Shown: positions 1 through 9,390, numbered from the stretch's first letter. The stretch is 64,000 bases of DNA from CAWGOF01 sp963824225 (GCA_963824225.1 CAWGOF010000002.1:124001-188000), one strand, 5' to 3'. Notes: generated by a model from the sequence alone, not told the origin. Made by a program: numbers and translations.

Positions 1-353
1 AGCTGCTCGAGCTTCTCCGCACCGTCACGCGTGCGGTCGATCGCCCGTCCGAGCGGCTGGCCCTCGATGCGCTCGATCGCCACGGCCAGGCCGTCGATCT
101 GGCCCACGAAACGCGGTATGCCGGGGATCGATTCGAGCGACCGGTACGCCCGCACCTCCCGGGCGATCTGCAGGCGGCCGATCCACTGGACCCACCACGC
201 CTTGGCCCGGAAATCCTTGACCACGACCGGGCCTGCGGGCGTCGGCACGAGCAGCAGGTCGGCCTTGTCCCGCTCGCCGAGCTGCAGTGGCCGGACGCCC
301 GGCGCGCTGAGATCCGCGCGCGTGGGACGCCACTCCTGGCCCGCAGGGCTCAT
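1..353 (-). CDS. LPS-kinase-like protein, partial (3' end beyond window)
   Basis: The leftward frame starting at ATG 353-351 stays open to the window edge (117 codons), so only the N-terminal part is visible. The peptide reads like the N-lobe of a small eukaryotic-like/RIO/lipopolysaccharide kinase: a strand with PVVVKDF, where the Lys is the likely ATP-binding lysine, then a REVRAYRSL segment matching the alpha-C helix with its Glu, then the FVGQIDGLAVAIERIEG hinge. The same order of motifs occurs in the divergent gene at 428, so the two are paralogues. The catalytic loop lies outside the window. The role, probably phosphorylation of a lipid or LPS core sugar, is inferred from the family and from the envelope genes alongside. 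Confidence 0.7.
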   Translation of the reverse strand, partial: MSPAGQEWRPTRADLSAPGVRPLQLGERDKADLLLVPTPAGPVVVKDFRAKAWWVQWIGRLQIAREVRAYRSLESIPGIPRFVGQIDGLAVAIERIEGQPLGRAIDRTRDGAEKLEQ

Positions 354-427
354 GGTATGTTGGGCCGGTTCGCGTTGCGCAAGAGCTGCGATCTCGGGCC
401 CGCTCGCGACGCCAGGCCGAGGCCGGC

Positions 428-1135
428 GTGAAGGGTAACACACGCGCTCGGGCGATGGCCGAGAGCGACGTCCACAAGCTCCGGGCCGCGCCGGTCGTGC
501 GCCGGATCGCCGGGCGCAACTGGTCCAAGGCCGACGTCGTCGTGCATGAGCTGGACGGCGTGCGTGTCGCGCTCAAAGACTATCGCGCAAGATCGCTGTT
601 CGTCCGTCAGACGCTCGGGCGTTGGCTCGTGCTCCGCGAGGCGCGGGCGTACGAGGCGGCGCTCGGCGTTCCGGGGCTCCCACGCTGCTACGGCCGCGCC
701 GACGCGTTCGCGCTCGCGACCGAGTGGATCGACGCGCCCGTTCTGGCCGACATCGGACCCGCAGGACCGCCCGTGGGCTGGGACGATCGGCTGGCCGCGA
801 TCCTCGGCGCGCTCCACGAGCGCGGCGTGGCGCTCGGGGATCTGCACCAGCGTGACGTTCTCGTCGGGCCGGCGGCGGAAGTCCACGTGATCGACCTGGC
901 CACGGCGCTCGTCCTCGGACCGCATCCTTCTGCGCTGCGCCGGTTCCTGTTCGAGCGCTTGCGGGATCAGGACCGCGTGGCGCTCGCGCGCCTGCGCGCC
1001 CGCCATGCGGGGATGGACGAGGAGGACGCCGTGACCGCGGTCGGCGGACCGGCGGCGCGGTGGTATCGGCGCGGGAAGCTCGTGCGCCGGTGGCTCGACC
1101 GGCTGCGCGGGAAGGGGCGGCTCCCGTCTCGATGA
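428..1135 (+). CDS. LPS-kinase-like / RIO-type small kinase
   Basis: A protein of about 235 residues with a compact kinase fold. VRVALKDYRAR carries the candidate ATP-binding Lys, LREARAYEA the alpha-C Glu, GVALGDLHQRDVLV a catalytic loop with Asp, and VHVIDLATAL the metal-binding Asp (in place of DFG). This pattern fits the KdkA/RIO/LPS-kinase group that phosphorylates sugars of the LPS core; the substrate is unknown. GTG 428 is preferred because GAGG lies just upstream; ATG 455 is an in-frame alternative. The stop overlaps the start of the next glycosyltransferase (ATGA at 1132), so the two are probably co-translated. It is divergent from and paralogous to the gene at 1-353. Confidence 0.72.
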   Translation: MKGNTRARAMAESDVHKLRAAPVVRRIAGRNWSKADVVVHELDGVRVALKDYRARSLFVRQTLGRWLVLREARAYEAALGVPGLPRCYGRADAFALATEWIDAPVLADIGPAGPPVGWDDRLAAILGALHERGVALGDLHQRDVLVGPAAEVHVIDLATALVLGPHPSALRRFLFERLRDQDRVALARLRARHAGMDEEDAVTAVGGPAARWYRRGKLVRRWLDRLRGKGRLPSR

Positions 1136-2775
1136 GCGAGCCAGGACGAGCGCGGCGCGACCTCCTCCTGACCGTGATCCTGGGCGGCGTGCTGTTCCTG
1201 CCCGGTCTCGGCGCGCACGACCTGTGGAATCCCGACGAGCCGCGCTACGTCGAGGTTGCGCGCGAGATGCGCGAAGCCCCGACCCTCGAGCGGTTCCTCG
1301 TGCCGCGGTTGAACGGCGAGATCTACGCGCAGAAGCCGCCGCTCCTGTTCTGGTTGATGTGCCTCGGCGCAGCGATCGCCGGACGGCTCGACGAGACGGT
1401 CGGGCGGCTCCCGCTCGCGCTGTCGGCGGTGCTCACGCTGCCTCTCGTCTTCGACATCGGTCGCCTCTGGCTCCCACGGCGCGCGGCGTGGATCGGCGTG
1501 CTCGTGTTCGGGACGTGCGTCAACGTGATGCTCCAGGCCCGCACGGCGCAGATCGACATGCTGCTCGTGCTCCTCGTGACGCTCGCGATGCGGCTGTGGC
1601 TCTCGGGTCTGGCGACCGGACGCCGCGCGCCGGCGCTCCTGGGCTACGCCGCCGCCGGCCTGGCGACTCTGGCCAAGGGCCCGGTCGGCCTCGTGCCCCC
1701 GCTCCTGTCCCTCGCGGCGTTCCTCGTCGCGACGGGACAGCGCGCCCGCCTGCGCGAGCTCCGCGTCGGGACGGGTTTCCTCGTTTGGTCGGCCGTCGTC
1801 GGCGCATGGCTCGTGCCCGCGGTGCTCCTCGGCGGGGCGACGTACGGCCGAACGATCGTATTCCAGCAGAACGTCGAGCGGTTCGCCGACCCCGCGGGGC
1901 ACATCCAGCCCTGGTACTACTACCTCGCGGTGCTCCCGGTCACGTTCTTTCCGTGGAGCGTCCTCGTGCCGAGCGCGATCGTGCTCGGCTGGAAGCGCTT
2001 GCGGGACCGGGAGCGGCAGGGGTTCCTGTTCGCGCTCGCCTGGGTCGTCGTGACGGTCACGTTCTTCAGCCTGTCCCCCGGAAAGCGCACCGTCTACGTG
2101 CTGACGATGTACCCCGGGCTCGCGCTGATCCTCGGATCGGCGATCGACCGTCTCGCGCGCGAGGTCGGGTCGAGCCCGCGGTGGCTCGGGGTCCCGCTCG
2201 CCGCGCTGACCGTTCCGCTCGGCGTCGCCATCCCCCTCGCGCTCGCCTTGCCCCGATTCGCGGACCGGGCGCCCGAGATCACGGCGGTCGGACCGACCCT
2301 GCCGGCCCGCACGGCCGTCGTCGTGGCCGCGCTCGCGGTCGGCGCCGCGCTCGCGCTGGGCTTCGCCGTGATGCGTCGGCCCGTTGCCGCGTGCGTTGCG
2401 TTCGCCGCGGGAAGCGGCATCGCCGGGCTCCTCGTTGCGCTCGTCGTGCTCCCGTCGTTCGATCCGATCAAGTCGGCCCGCGGTCTGGCGACGATCTATC
2501 GCCAGCGCGCCGGCCCGGACGAGCCGTACGGAATCTTCCCGCGACTCGATCCGCCATTCCTGTACTACACCGAGCGGTTCGCCACCGTGCTGCGCTCGGG
2601 CGACGAGCTGCGCGCGTTCGCCGAGCGGCCCGGCCCGGTGTGGGTCTTCGCCGAGGAGCGGTTCCTGCGCGCGATCGAGCCACCGGCCGGGCTCGTCGAG
2701 GTCGCGCGCGATGCGGATCCGCGATCGGGCTACGTCCTGTTGACGACGCACAGGCTTGCAGCGCCGGGTGGTTGA
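1132..2775 (+). CDS. GT39-family membrane glycosyltransferase (ArnT/PMT-like)
   Basis: A polytopic membrane protein of 547 residues. After a first membrane helix it carries the hallmark periplasmic loop motif DLWNPDEPRYVEVAREM (about residues 30-46), whose acidic pair is the catalytic signature of GT39/ArnT/PMT enzymes that use lipid-linked sugars. RLNGEIYAQKPPLLFW follows, then about ten hydrophobic segments and a small soluble C-terminus. The expected reaction is transfer of a sugar from a polyprenyl-phosphate donor to lipid A or another envelope acceptor on the periplasmic side. ATG 1132 overlaps the stop of the kinase gene. A second member of the family lies at 3312-4991 on the other strand. 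Acceptor and donor cannot be read from sequence. Confidence 0.82.
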   Translation: MSEPGRARRDLLLTVILGGVLFLPGLGAHDLWNPDEPRYVEVAREMREAPTLERFLVPRLNGEIYAQKPPLLFWLMCLGAAIAGRLDETVGRLPLALSAVLTLPLVFDIGRLWLPRRAAWIGVLVFGTCVNVMLQARTAQIDMLLVLLVTLAMRLWLSGLATGRRAPALLGYAAAGLATLAKGPVGLVPPLLSLAAFLVATGQRARLRELRVGTGFLVWSAVVGAWLVPAVLLGGATYGRTIVFQQNVERFADPAGHIQPWYYYLAVLPVTFFPWSVLVPSAIVLGWKRLRDRERQGFLFALAWVVVTVTFFSLSPGKRTVYVLTMYPGLALILGSAIDRLAREVGSSPRWLGVPLAALTVPLGVAIPLALALPRFADRAPEITAVGPTLPARTAVVVAALAVGAALALGFAVMRRPVAACVAFAAGSGIAGLLVALVVLPSFDPIKSARGLATIYRQRAGPDEPYGIFPRLDPPFLYYTERFATVLRSGDELRAFAERPGPVWVFAEERFLRAIEPPAGLVEVARDADPRSGYVLLTTHRLAAPGG

Positions 2776-2791
2776 GCTATGCTGCGCCGAC

Positions 2792-3400
2792 GTGGACTCG
2801 CCGGCGCCGTACAACAAGACCCTCGGCCGGCTCCGCTTGCTCGCCGTGTTCCTCGCCGCCACGCTCCTCGTGACGCTCGCCCGTCCGACCCCGTGGTCGG
2901 TGACGATCGGCTTCGTGTTCGTGGCCTGCGGCGAGGGCGTGCGGTTGTGGGCCGCGGGGCATCTGCGCAAGACGGTCGAGCTCGTGACCTCGGGACCGTA
3001 TCGCTACACGCGGAATCCGCTGTACCTCGGGCGGCTGCTCGTGTTCACCGGCCTGTGCATCATGGCCCGCCTGCCGTTCGGGCTGCACTGGTTCGTCCTG
3101 CTCGTCGGCTACGCCGTGTTCTTCGGCTACTACCTGCCGCGCAAGGAGCGGATCGAGCCGACGCGCCTGCGCGAAACGCACGGCGAGGCGTACGACCGGT
3201 ACTTCCGCGCGGTGCCGGCGCTGTTTCCCACGCTGCGCCCGTACCCCGACGGTGCATCGATCGGCTGGTCGTCCGAGCGCATGCTACGCAACCGCGAGCC
3301 GTGGATGGTCGTCACGCTCCTCGGGGTGTCGCTGCTGCTCCTGTGGGTGTCGTACGTTCGTCCGGAAGGTCTGCTCGTGTCGTGGCTTCGCGGTTCGTGA
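2792..3400 (+). CDS. isoprenylcysteine/phospholipid methyltransferase-like membrane protein
   Basis: About 200 residues with four or five hydrophobic segments and the ICMT/PEMT-family motif SGPYRYTRNPLYLGRLL near residue 60, followed by a YLPRKERIEPTRLRE-type tail segment. Families with this motif methylate carboxyl or lipid head groups using S-adenosylmethionine; bacterial members mostly have unknown substrates. GTG 2792 gives the usual N-terminus, while an earlier start at 2756 would overlap the preceding gene; the start is uncertain. It follows the GT39 gene closely, so it may share its transcript. The last 89 bases overlap the convergent GT39 gene at 3312. Confidence 0.7.
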   Translation: MDSPAPYNKTLGRLRLLAVFLAATLLVTLARPTPWSVTIGFVFVACGEGVRLWAAGHLRKTVELVTSGPYRYTRNPLYLGRLLVFTGLCIMARLPFGLHWFVLLVGYAVFFGYYLPRKERIEPTRLRETHGEAYDRYFRAVPALFPTLRPYPDGASIGWSSERMLRNREPWMVVTLLGVSLLLLWVSYVRPEGLLVSWLRGS

Positions 3401-4991
3401 ACAGGAACGCCGCGTTCGAGCCGATCGTCGCGCCGAGGATCGGCTCCACGGACCCCACGACGCGGTGGAAATCGGCCAGCGCTCCGCGCTCGACGAGCAC
3501 GAACACCGGATCCGGTCCGCCGAAGTACGCGCGCAGCTCGTCGTCCGTCTCGAGGCGCGGGATCCGACGGCGCGCGTAGTACACGTAGCTCGCGCGCCAC
3601 TGCCACGAGCCATAGGATCGGAGAGCGGCGCCTGAGCCGACGCGCAGGTTGAGCTCCTCGCAGAAGCCGCGCGCCGATTTGACCGAGTTGAGGGCCGGAA
3701 GCACGCTCGCGCCCGCCACGGCGTACGCGGCGGCGAGCGTCAGCGCCAGGGCGAGCGCCGGCGCGGCGGGCCGGCGATCGCGCTGGACGAGCGAGCAGGC
3801 CACGAGCGCCGCGCCCGCGGCGCAGACGAGCGCCATCGTGCGCGCGGGACGCTCGAGCCCCGGATAGACCGCGGCGCGCGACACGGCGAGCAGCGCCGCC
3901 AGGGCCACGACGAGCGCGACGCTCGCGCTCAGCACCCAGACGGTCCGGCGCCGTGCGGGGCTCGCCACCCCGCGGGCCACGCGGTCGACGACTCCCGACG
4001 CGAGGATCGCCACGGCCGGCATCGCGGGCAGCAGGTACGCGCCGCGCTTGCTCGCCGAGAGCGAGAAGAACGCGACGATGGCGCCGAGCCAGGCCCAGGC
4101 CAGGCGATCGAGCGTCCGCGAGCCGGCGTGGGGGTCCCGGGCCCGGAGGCCCAGGACGAGGAACAGGCCCCACGGCGCCGATTCGATCCAGAGCGCGCCG
4201 ACGTAGTACCACCATGGGCGCTGGTGATCCCACGCGTCGAGGAATCGCGTGACGTTCTGGCGCCAAACGAGCTCGCCGAGGGCGGCACGTCCTTCGCGCA
4301 TGGCGACGGTGACGTACCACGGGAGGGCGACGGCGAGCGCGGCGACACCGGCGATCGCGATCGAGCGCGGGCGCAGGCAGCGGCGCGACGGACCGCCGGC
4401 GACGGCATCGACGGCCAGCACGAGCGCCGGGCACACGATACCGACCGGCCCCTTGCCCAACGCACCGAGGCCGGCACTCGCGCCGGCGAGCGCCGGCGCG
4501 AGCCAGCGCGGGGCGCGCTCGGGCATGTCGAGCGCCGCATGGAGCGCGGCCAGCGTGGTCGCGCACACGAGCAGGTCCATCTGGATCGTGCGCGCGGCCC
4601 ACGCCACGCTGAACGTCGTGGCGAAGAGCGTGGCGGCGATGGCCGCACGCCGCGCTCCGGCCCGCCGCTCGACGATCGAGTACACGAGCGCCACGGCGAC
4701 GAGGCCCGCGAGCACACTCGGGATGCGCAGACTGCTCTCGCCGACCGCGCCCGTCACGCCGGCCGACCCGAGCGCGAGCCAGAAGTACAGCGGTGGCTTC
4801 TCGGCAAACCGCTCGCCGTTGACGGTCGGCAGCACGAGATCCCCGCTCGCCGCCATCTCGATGACCGCCTGTCCGTAGAGCGGCTCGTTCGGGTTCCACA
4901 GGTCCCGTGCACCGAGCCCGGCGCCGAACACGACGAGCGATCCGGCGAGGAGCGCGCCCCGGAGGGCCACGCTCGCACCCCGGGAGGTCAC
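3312..4991 (-). CDS. GT39-family membrane glycosyltransferase (ArnT/PMT-like), second copy
   Basis: A 559-residue polytopic membrane protein with the family signature ARDLWNPNEPLYGQAV near residue 28 and NGERFAEKPPLYFW near residue 58. The first copy has PDEP where this one has PNEP, so one of the two usual acidic residues is Asn here. Roughly ten to twelve membrane segments follow, with a short C-terminal soluble part. It should transfer a polyprenyl-phosphate-linked sugar to an envelope acceptor. Its ATG overlaps the stop of the msbA-like gene by four bases (4988-4991), so it is translated downstream of the exporter, fitting a role in lipid A or glycolipid decoration. The Asp-to-Asn change makes activity less certain. 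Confidence 0.8.
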   Translation of the reverse strand: MTSRGASVALRGALLAGSLVVFGAGLGARDLWNPNEPLYGQAVIEMAASGDLVLPTVNGERFAEKPPLYFWLALGSAGVTGAVGESSLRIPSVLAGLVAVALVYSIVERRAGARRAAIAATLFATTFSVAWAARTIQMDLLVCATTLAALHAALDMPERAPRWLAPALAGASAGLGALGKGPVGIVCPALVLAVDAVAGGPSRRCLRPRSIAIAGVAALAVALPWYVTVAMREGRAALGELVWRQNVTRFLDAWDHQRPWWYYVGALWIESAPWGLFLVLGLRARDPHAGSRTLDRLAWAWLGAIVAFFSLSASKRGAYLLPAMPAVAILASGVVDRVARGVASPARRRTVWVLSASVALVVALAALLAVSRAAVYPGLERPARTMALVCAAGAALVACSLVQRDRRPAAPALALALTLAAAYAVAGASVLPALNSVKSARGFCEELNLRVGSGAALRSYGSWQWRASYVYYARRRIPRLETDDELRAYFGGPDPVFVLVERGALADFHRVVGSVEPILGATIGSNAAFLFTNREATTRADLPDERTTPTGAAATPRGA

Positions 4992-6805
4992 CTGGCGTCC
5001 TCCCGGAACTGCAGCTCGTGCAGGCGCGCGTACAGTCCGTTGCGCCGGAGGAGCTCGCGATGCGCGCCCTGCTCGACGATGCGTCCCGCGTCGAGGACCA
5101 GGATCCGATCCGCGGCGCGCACGGTCGCGAGCCGATGCGCGATCACGAGGCTCGTCCGTCCGCGCATCAGCCGCTCGAGGGCCTGCTGCACGAGCGTCTC
5201 GGACTCCGCGTCGAGGGCCGAGGTGGCCTCGTCGAGGATCAGGATCGGCGGATCTTTGAGCAGCGCGCGGGCGATGCTGATGCGCTGGCGCTGCCCGAGC
5301 GACAGCCGGGCCCCGCGCTCTCCGAGCGGCGTGTCGTACCCCTGCGGCAGCTGCTCGATGAACTCGTGGGCCTGGCTCGCCCGCGCGGCCTCGATCACCC
5401 GCTCGAGCGGGATGTCGGCCCGGCCGTAGGCGATGTTGTTCCGCACCGTATCGTCGAACAGCACGGTCTCCTGGGTCACGAGACCGATCTGCGATCGCAG
5501 CGAGTCGAGCGTCACGGTGCGCAGGTCGGTCCCGTCGATCGAGATCGTCCCCGCCGTCGGATCGTAGAACCGCGGGATCAGGTTGGCCAGGCTGCTCTTC
5601 CCCGATCCCGATGGGCCGACGAGCGCGACCGTCTCGCCCTTGCGCAGCACGAGCTCGATCCCGGCGAGCACGGGCTCGTCATCCCCGTAGCGGAACCCCA
5701 CCGCCTCGAACCGCACGTCGCGCTCGAACGGCGCGAGCGCGCGCGCTCCGGACGAATCCTCGATCGCCCGCCGGCAGTCCATCATGTGGAACACGCGCCC
5801 GGCCGCCGCGACCGCGGTCTGCATCTCGGCATAGATCGCGTTCAGCCGGCGCACGGACGCGAACAGCATGCCGAACGCACCGAGCACGACCGTGAAGTCG
5901 CCGGCACCGAGCCGATGCTGCGAGATCGACCATCCGGCCACGCCGAACAGCACCGCACCCACGATCGCGCCGAGCAGCTCCATGACCGCCGGTGCGAGCG
6001 CCTGGGCCCGGGCGGCCCGCAGGTCGGCCGACAGCATCCGCTCGAGCGCGGCCCGGAACCGGCCGACCTCGTAGCGCTCCATCGAGAACGCCTGCACGAC
6101 CCGCACGCCACCGATCGCCTCGCTCAGGATGCTCGTCACGCGGCCCATGTTCTCCTGGGAGGCGGTCGACGCCCGGCGTAGCCGGCGACCGAGCCGGACC
6201 ATCGGATAGCCCAGGAGCGGCAACGCGACGAACGCCACGAGCGACATGCGCCACTCGTGGTAGATCGCGATCCCCACGAGGAACGGGACCATCGCGCTGA
6301 CGCGCACGAGGTCGGCCAGCGGCATCGTCGTCACCCGCTCCAGCCGCTGCACGTCGCTGAGGATCCGCGACAGGATCACACCGGACGAGTTCGCGTGGAA
6401 GAACCCCAGCGACTGGAAGGCGATCGACTCGTAGAGCCGCGACCGCAGGTCGCGGATCGCCGACGAGCCGCAGCGGATCGTGAAGTACTGGCCGAAGTAC
6501 AGGAACACGCCGCGGACCAGAAAGATCAGCACGATCAGGGCCGGAACCTCGACGAACGCGTGGCCCGCGGCCCAGTCGAGCAGCGACTCGAGGTGCAGCG
6601 AGGCGCGAAGCCGGTCGACGAAGTCGGGCTCGGCGGCGACCGGCGCGTCGTGCAGGCTGGGCATCAGCACGCGGTCGACGAGCGGCTTGATCGTCGCGAT
6701 CACGAACGCCATGAGGCCGCCCGCGAGCGTGAGAAACAGCGCGCCGAGAACCATGCGCCCGAGGTACGGACGCAGGTAGCCGACGAGCCGCTTGAGGGTG
6801 CTCAT
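4988..6805 (-). CDS. msbA: MsbA-type lipid A/phospholipid ABC exporter
   Basis: A full-length half-transporter of 605 residues: six membrane helices in the first 330 residues, then a nucleotide-binding domain with Walker A GPSGSGKSS (about 380), a Q-loop with LVTQETVLFDDTV, signature LSLGQRQRISIARALL (Leu for the usual Gly in LSGGQ), and Walker B ILILDEATSALD. It functions as a homodimer flipping lipid-linked material across the inner membrane. Position beside GT39 enzymes, LPS-kinase-like genes and, elsewhere in the window, LptD supports the lipid A exporter assignment, though multidrug exporters look alike. A TAGCAT element lies about 10 bases before the ATG, so the message may be nearly leaderless. 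Confidence 0.85.
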   Translation of the reverse strand: MSTLKRLVGYLRPYLGRMVLGALFLTLAGGLMAFVIATIKPLVDRVLMPSLHDAPVAAEPDFVDRLRASLHLESLLDWAAGHAFVEVPALIVLIFLVRGVFLYFGQYFTIRCGSSAIRDLRSRLYESIAFQSLGFFHANSSGVILSRILSDVQRLERVTTMPLADLVRVSAMVPFLVGIAIYHEWRMSLVAFVALPLLGYPMVRLGRRLRRASTASQENMGRVTSILSEAIGGVRVVQAFSMERYEVGRFRAALERMLSADLRAARAQALAPAVMELLGAIVGAVLFGVAGWSISQHRLGAGDFTVVLGAFGMLFASVRRLNAIYAEMQTAVAAAGRVFHMMDCRRAIEDSSGARALAPFERDVRFEAVGFRYGDDEPVLAGIELVLRKGETVALVGPSGSGKSSLANLIPRFYDPTAGTISIDGTDLRTVTLDSLRSQIGLVTQETVLFDDTVRNNIAYGRADIPLERVIEAARASQAHEFIEQLPQGYDTPLGERGARLSLGQRQRISIARALLKDPPILILDEATSALDAESETLVQQALERLMRGRTSLVIAHRLATVRAADRILVLDAGRIVEQGAHRELLRRNGLYARLHELQFREDAR

Positions 6806-6854
6806 CCCGCCGATGCTACACGGATCCGGGCCGCGCGGAGCGCCCGGAGCGGCG

Positions 6855-7271
6855 TCACGTCAGCTCGACCGCCGGGAAGAAGTACGCGATCTCGGCGGCC
6901 GCGGTCTCGGCGGCGTCCGAGCCGTGGACCGCGTTGCGCTCGACGTTCGTGGCAAACGAGCGGCGCAACGTCCCGTCGGCGGCCTTCGCCGGATCGGTGG
7001 CGCCCATCACGGCGCGCCAGCGCGCGATCGCGTCGTCGCGCTCGAGCACGAGGGTCACGCACGGGCCGGACGACATGAACGCCGTGAGGTCGGCGAAGAA
7101 CGGGCGCTCGCGGTGCACGGCGTAGAACCCCTCGGCGTCCCGGCGTGTCAGGTGCCGCATGCGCAGCGCCAGGATGCGGAACCCCTCGCGCTCGATGCGC
7201 GACAGGATGTCGCCGACGTGGCCGCCCTCGACCGCGTCGGGCTTGATGATCGCGAACGTTCTCTCCCGCAT
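6855..7271 (-). CDS. ndk: nucleoside diphosphate kinase
   Basis: 138 residues, the usual size, starting MRERTFAIIKPDAV and containing the active-site motif NAVHGSD with the phosphorylated His near residue 117. It transfers gamma-phosphate between nucleoside triphosphates and diphosphates in the cytosol. It is the last gene of a leftward run with sucC and sucD; NDK and succinyl-CoA synthetase are functionally linked through nucleotide exchange. The gap to sucD is 22 bases. All expected residues are present. Confidence 0.96.
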   Translation of the reverse strand: MRERTFAIIKPDAVEGGHVGDILSRIEREGFRILALRMRHLTRRDAEGFYAVHRERPFFADLTAFMSSGPCVTLVLERDDAIARWRAVMGATDPAKAADGTLRRSFATNVERNAVHGSDAAETAAAEIAYFFPAVELT

Positions 7272-7293
7272 CCCGATCGCTCCTTCGTCCGGC

Positions 7294-8166
7294 CTACGCG
7301 CCGAGGACCTCGCGAACCGTGCTCCCGATCGACGACGGCGAATCGGCGACGCGGATCCCGGCCTCGGCCAGAACTCGCATCTTCTCGGCCGCGGTCCCCC
7401 GGCCCCCGGACACGATCGCGCCGGCGTGGCCCATGCGCCGTCCGGGGGGCGCGGTCTGTCCGGCGATGAACGCGACGACCGGCTTGCGCACGTGGCGCCG
7501 GACGAAGTCCGCCGCGTCTTCCTCGGCCGTGCCGCCGATCTCCCCGATCAGCACGACGGCACGCGTGTCCGCGTCCGCCTCGAACAGCGCGAGCGCGTCG
7601 AGGAAGCTCGTTCCGACGATCGGGTCGCCGCCGATCCCGATGCACGTGGATTGACCGATCCCGAGCTGCGTCAGCTGGGCCACGGCCTCGTAGGTCAGCG
7701 TCCCCGAGCGCGACACGACGCCGACGGGTCCCGGGCGATGGATGTGTCCGGGCATGATTCCGATCTTGCATTGCCCGGGGGTGATGATGCCCGGACAGTT
7801 CGGACCGATCAGCCGCGACGGCCCCCCGCGCAGCGCCGCGAACACCCGCACCATGTCGAGCGTCGGGATGCCCTCGGTGATGCACACGACGAGCGGAAGC
7901 TCGGCCGCGGCGGCCTCGAGGATCGCGTCGGCGGCGAAGGGCGGCGGGACGAACAGCACGCTCGCGTTCGCGCCGGTCTGCCGCACGGCGTCGGCGACCG
8001 TGTCGAACACCGGGATGCCATCGTGGCTCTGTCCGCCCTTGCCCGGCGTGACCCCCGCGACGACACGCGTACCATAGTCGATCGCCTGGCGCGCATGGAA
8101 CGCACCCTCGCGGCCGGTCAAGCCCTGGACGAGGAGCCGCGTCTCCGATCCGACGAGGACGGCCAC
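7294..8166 (-). CDS. sucD: succinyl-CoA synthetase alpha subunit
   Basis: 290 residues with the CoA-binding Rossmann start (VQGLTGREGAFHA) and the C-terminal phosphohistidine motif GHAGAIVSGGRG, His near residue 247. With SucC it makes succinate and ATP (or GTP) from succinyl-CoA in the TCA cycle. The GTG start directly follows the TGA of sucC with no spacer, so the two subunits are translationally coupled. It is followed by ndk. Confidence 0.96.
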   Translation of the reverse strand: MAVLVGSETRLLVQGLTGREGAFHARQAIDYGTRVVAGVTPGKGGQSHDGIPVFDTVADAVRQTGANASVLFVPPPFAADAILEAAAAELPLVVCITEGIPTLDMVRVFAALRGGPSRLIGPNCPGIITPGQCKIGIMPGHIHRPGPVGVVSRSGTLTYEAVAQLTQLGIGQSTCIGIGGDPIVGTSFLDALALFEADADTRAVVLIGEIGGTAEEDAADFVRRHVRKPVVAFIAGQTAPPGRRMGHAGAIVSGGRGTAAEKMRVLAEAGIRVADSPSSIGSTVREVLGA

Positions 8167-9390
8167 TCAGCGGCCCCCCGCCGCTTCGACGACCGCCTGC
8201 GCCGCGTCGGCCATGCCGGTCGCGACGCGCATCGGCATCCCCGATTCGAGCAGGATCTGCCGACCACGCTCGACGTTCGTGCCCTCCAGGCGCACGACGA
8301 TCGGAACGTCGACGCCGATCTCGCGGGCCGCGGCCACGACCCCCTGGGCCACGACGTCACAGCGCATGATGCCGCCGAAGATGTTGATCAGCACCGCACG
8401 CACGCGCTCGTCTCCGAGCAGGATGCGGAACGCGTTCGTGACCATTTCGGCGGTCGCGCCACCGCCGACGTCGAGGAAGTTGGCCGGGCTGCCGCCGTGG
8501 TGCTGGATCGCGTCCATCGTCGCCATCGCCAGGCCCGCGCCATTGACCATGCACCCGACGTTTCCTTCGAGACGGATGTAGTTCAGCCCGTACGCGCTGG
8601 CCTCGACCTCGAGCGGGTCCTCTTCGGCCGTGTCGCGGAGCTCGCGGATCTCGGGCCGCCGGAACAGCGCGTTGTCGTCGAAGTTCATCTTCGCGTCGAG
8701 CGCGAGCACGCGGCCGTCCTCGATCACGGCCAGCGGGTTGATCTCGACGAGCGACGCGTCGAGATCGACGAACGTCCGGTACGCCGCACCGACGAGGGCG
8801 ACGGCCGACGCCGCACGGTCGCCGCTCAAGCCGAGCCCGTAGGCTACGCGGCGCGCGATCCACGGCGAATACCCCGCGCGCGGATCGATCGGGACCTTGA
8901 GGATCGCCTCGGGACGACGGGCCGCGACCTCCTCGATGTCCATCCCGCCCTCGGCGCACGCGACGACGACCGGGCAGGCTCGCGCGCGGTCGACCACGAT
9001 CGCCAGGTAGTGCTCGCGGGCGATGCGCATCGCCTCCTCGACGAGTACGTGTCGGACCTGCCGACCCGCGGTGCCGGTCTGGCGCGTCACGAGGAGCTGC
9101 CCGAGCATCGCGCCAGCGACCTCCGCGGCCTCGGTCGGGCTGTCGACCACCACGACGCCCTGCAACGGCCTCTCGGTCCCCGGCCGGCGCAGCGGTTCGG
9201 CGGATGCGGGGGCGCGAAACGTGCCCTTGCCCCGGCCGCCAGCGTGGATCTGGGCCTTCAGCACGACGCGGCCGCCCAGTCGCTCGGCGAGCGCCCGCGC
9301 ATCGGCCGCCGTGCGCGCGACCCCGCCTGCGGGCACCGGCACGTCGTGGGCCCGGAAGATCGCCTTGGCCTGGTACTCGTGGATGTTCAA
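8167..9390 (-). CDS. sucC: succinyl-CoA synthetase beta subunit
   Basis: 407 residues with an N-terminal ATP-grasp domain (NIHEYQAKAIF start, later GGRGKGTF) and a C-terminal ligase/CoA-binding domain (FGGIMRCDVVAQG, PIVVRLEGTN). It supplies nucleotide binding and most of the succinate site for the SucCD complex. TTG 9390 is chosen because it gives the canonical N-terminus and has GGGAG about eight bases upstream; longer in-frame starts give a non-homologous extension over the rnhB-side spacer. It is the first gene of sucC-sucD-ndk. Confidence 0.94.
   Translation of the reverse strand: MNIHEYQAKAIFRAHDVPVPAGGVARTAADARALAERLGGRVVLKAQIHAGGRGKGTFRAPASAEPLRRPGTERPLQGVVVVDSPTEAAEVAGAMLGQLLVTRQTGTAGRQVRHVLVEEAMRIAREHYLAIVVDRARACPVVVACAEGGMDIEEVAARRPEAILKVPIDPRAGYSPWIARRVAYGLGLSGDRAASAVALVGAAYRTFVDLDASLVEINPLAVIEDGRVLALDAKMNFDDNALFRRPEIRELRDTAEEDPLEVEASAYGLNYIRLEGNVGCMVNGAGLAMATMDAIQHHGGSPANFLDVGGGATAEMVTNAFRILLGDERVRAVLINIFGGIMRCDVVAQGVVAAAREIGVDVPIVVRLEGTNVERGRQILLESGMPMRVATGMADAAQAVVEAAGGR

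Noticed and set aside
967..2970. Very long leftward open frame (667 codons) antisense to the GT39 gene
   Set aside because: Its translation is an Arg/Glu/Gly/Pro-rich low-complexity shadow caused by the high GC third positions of the real gene on the other strand.
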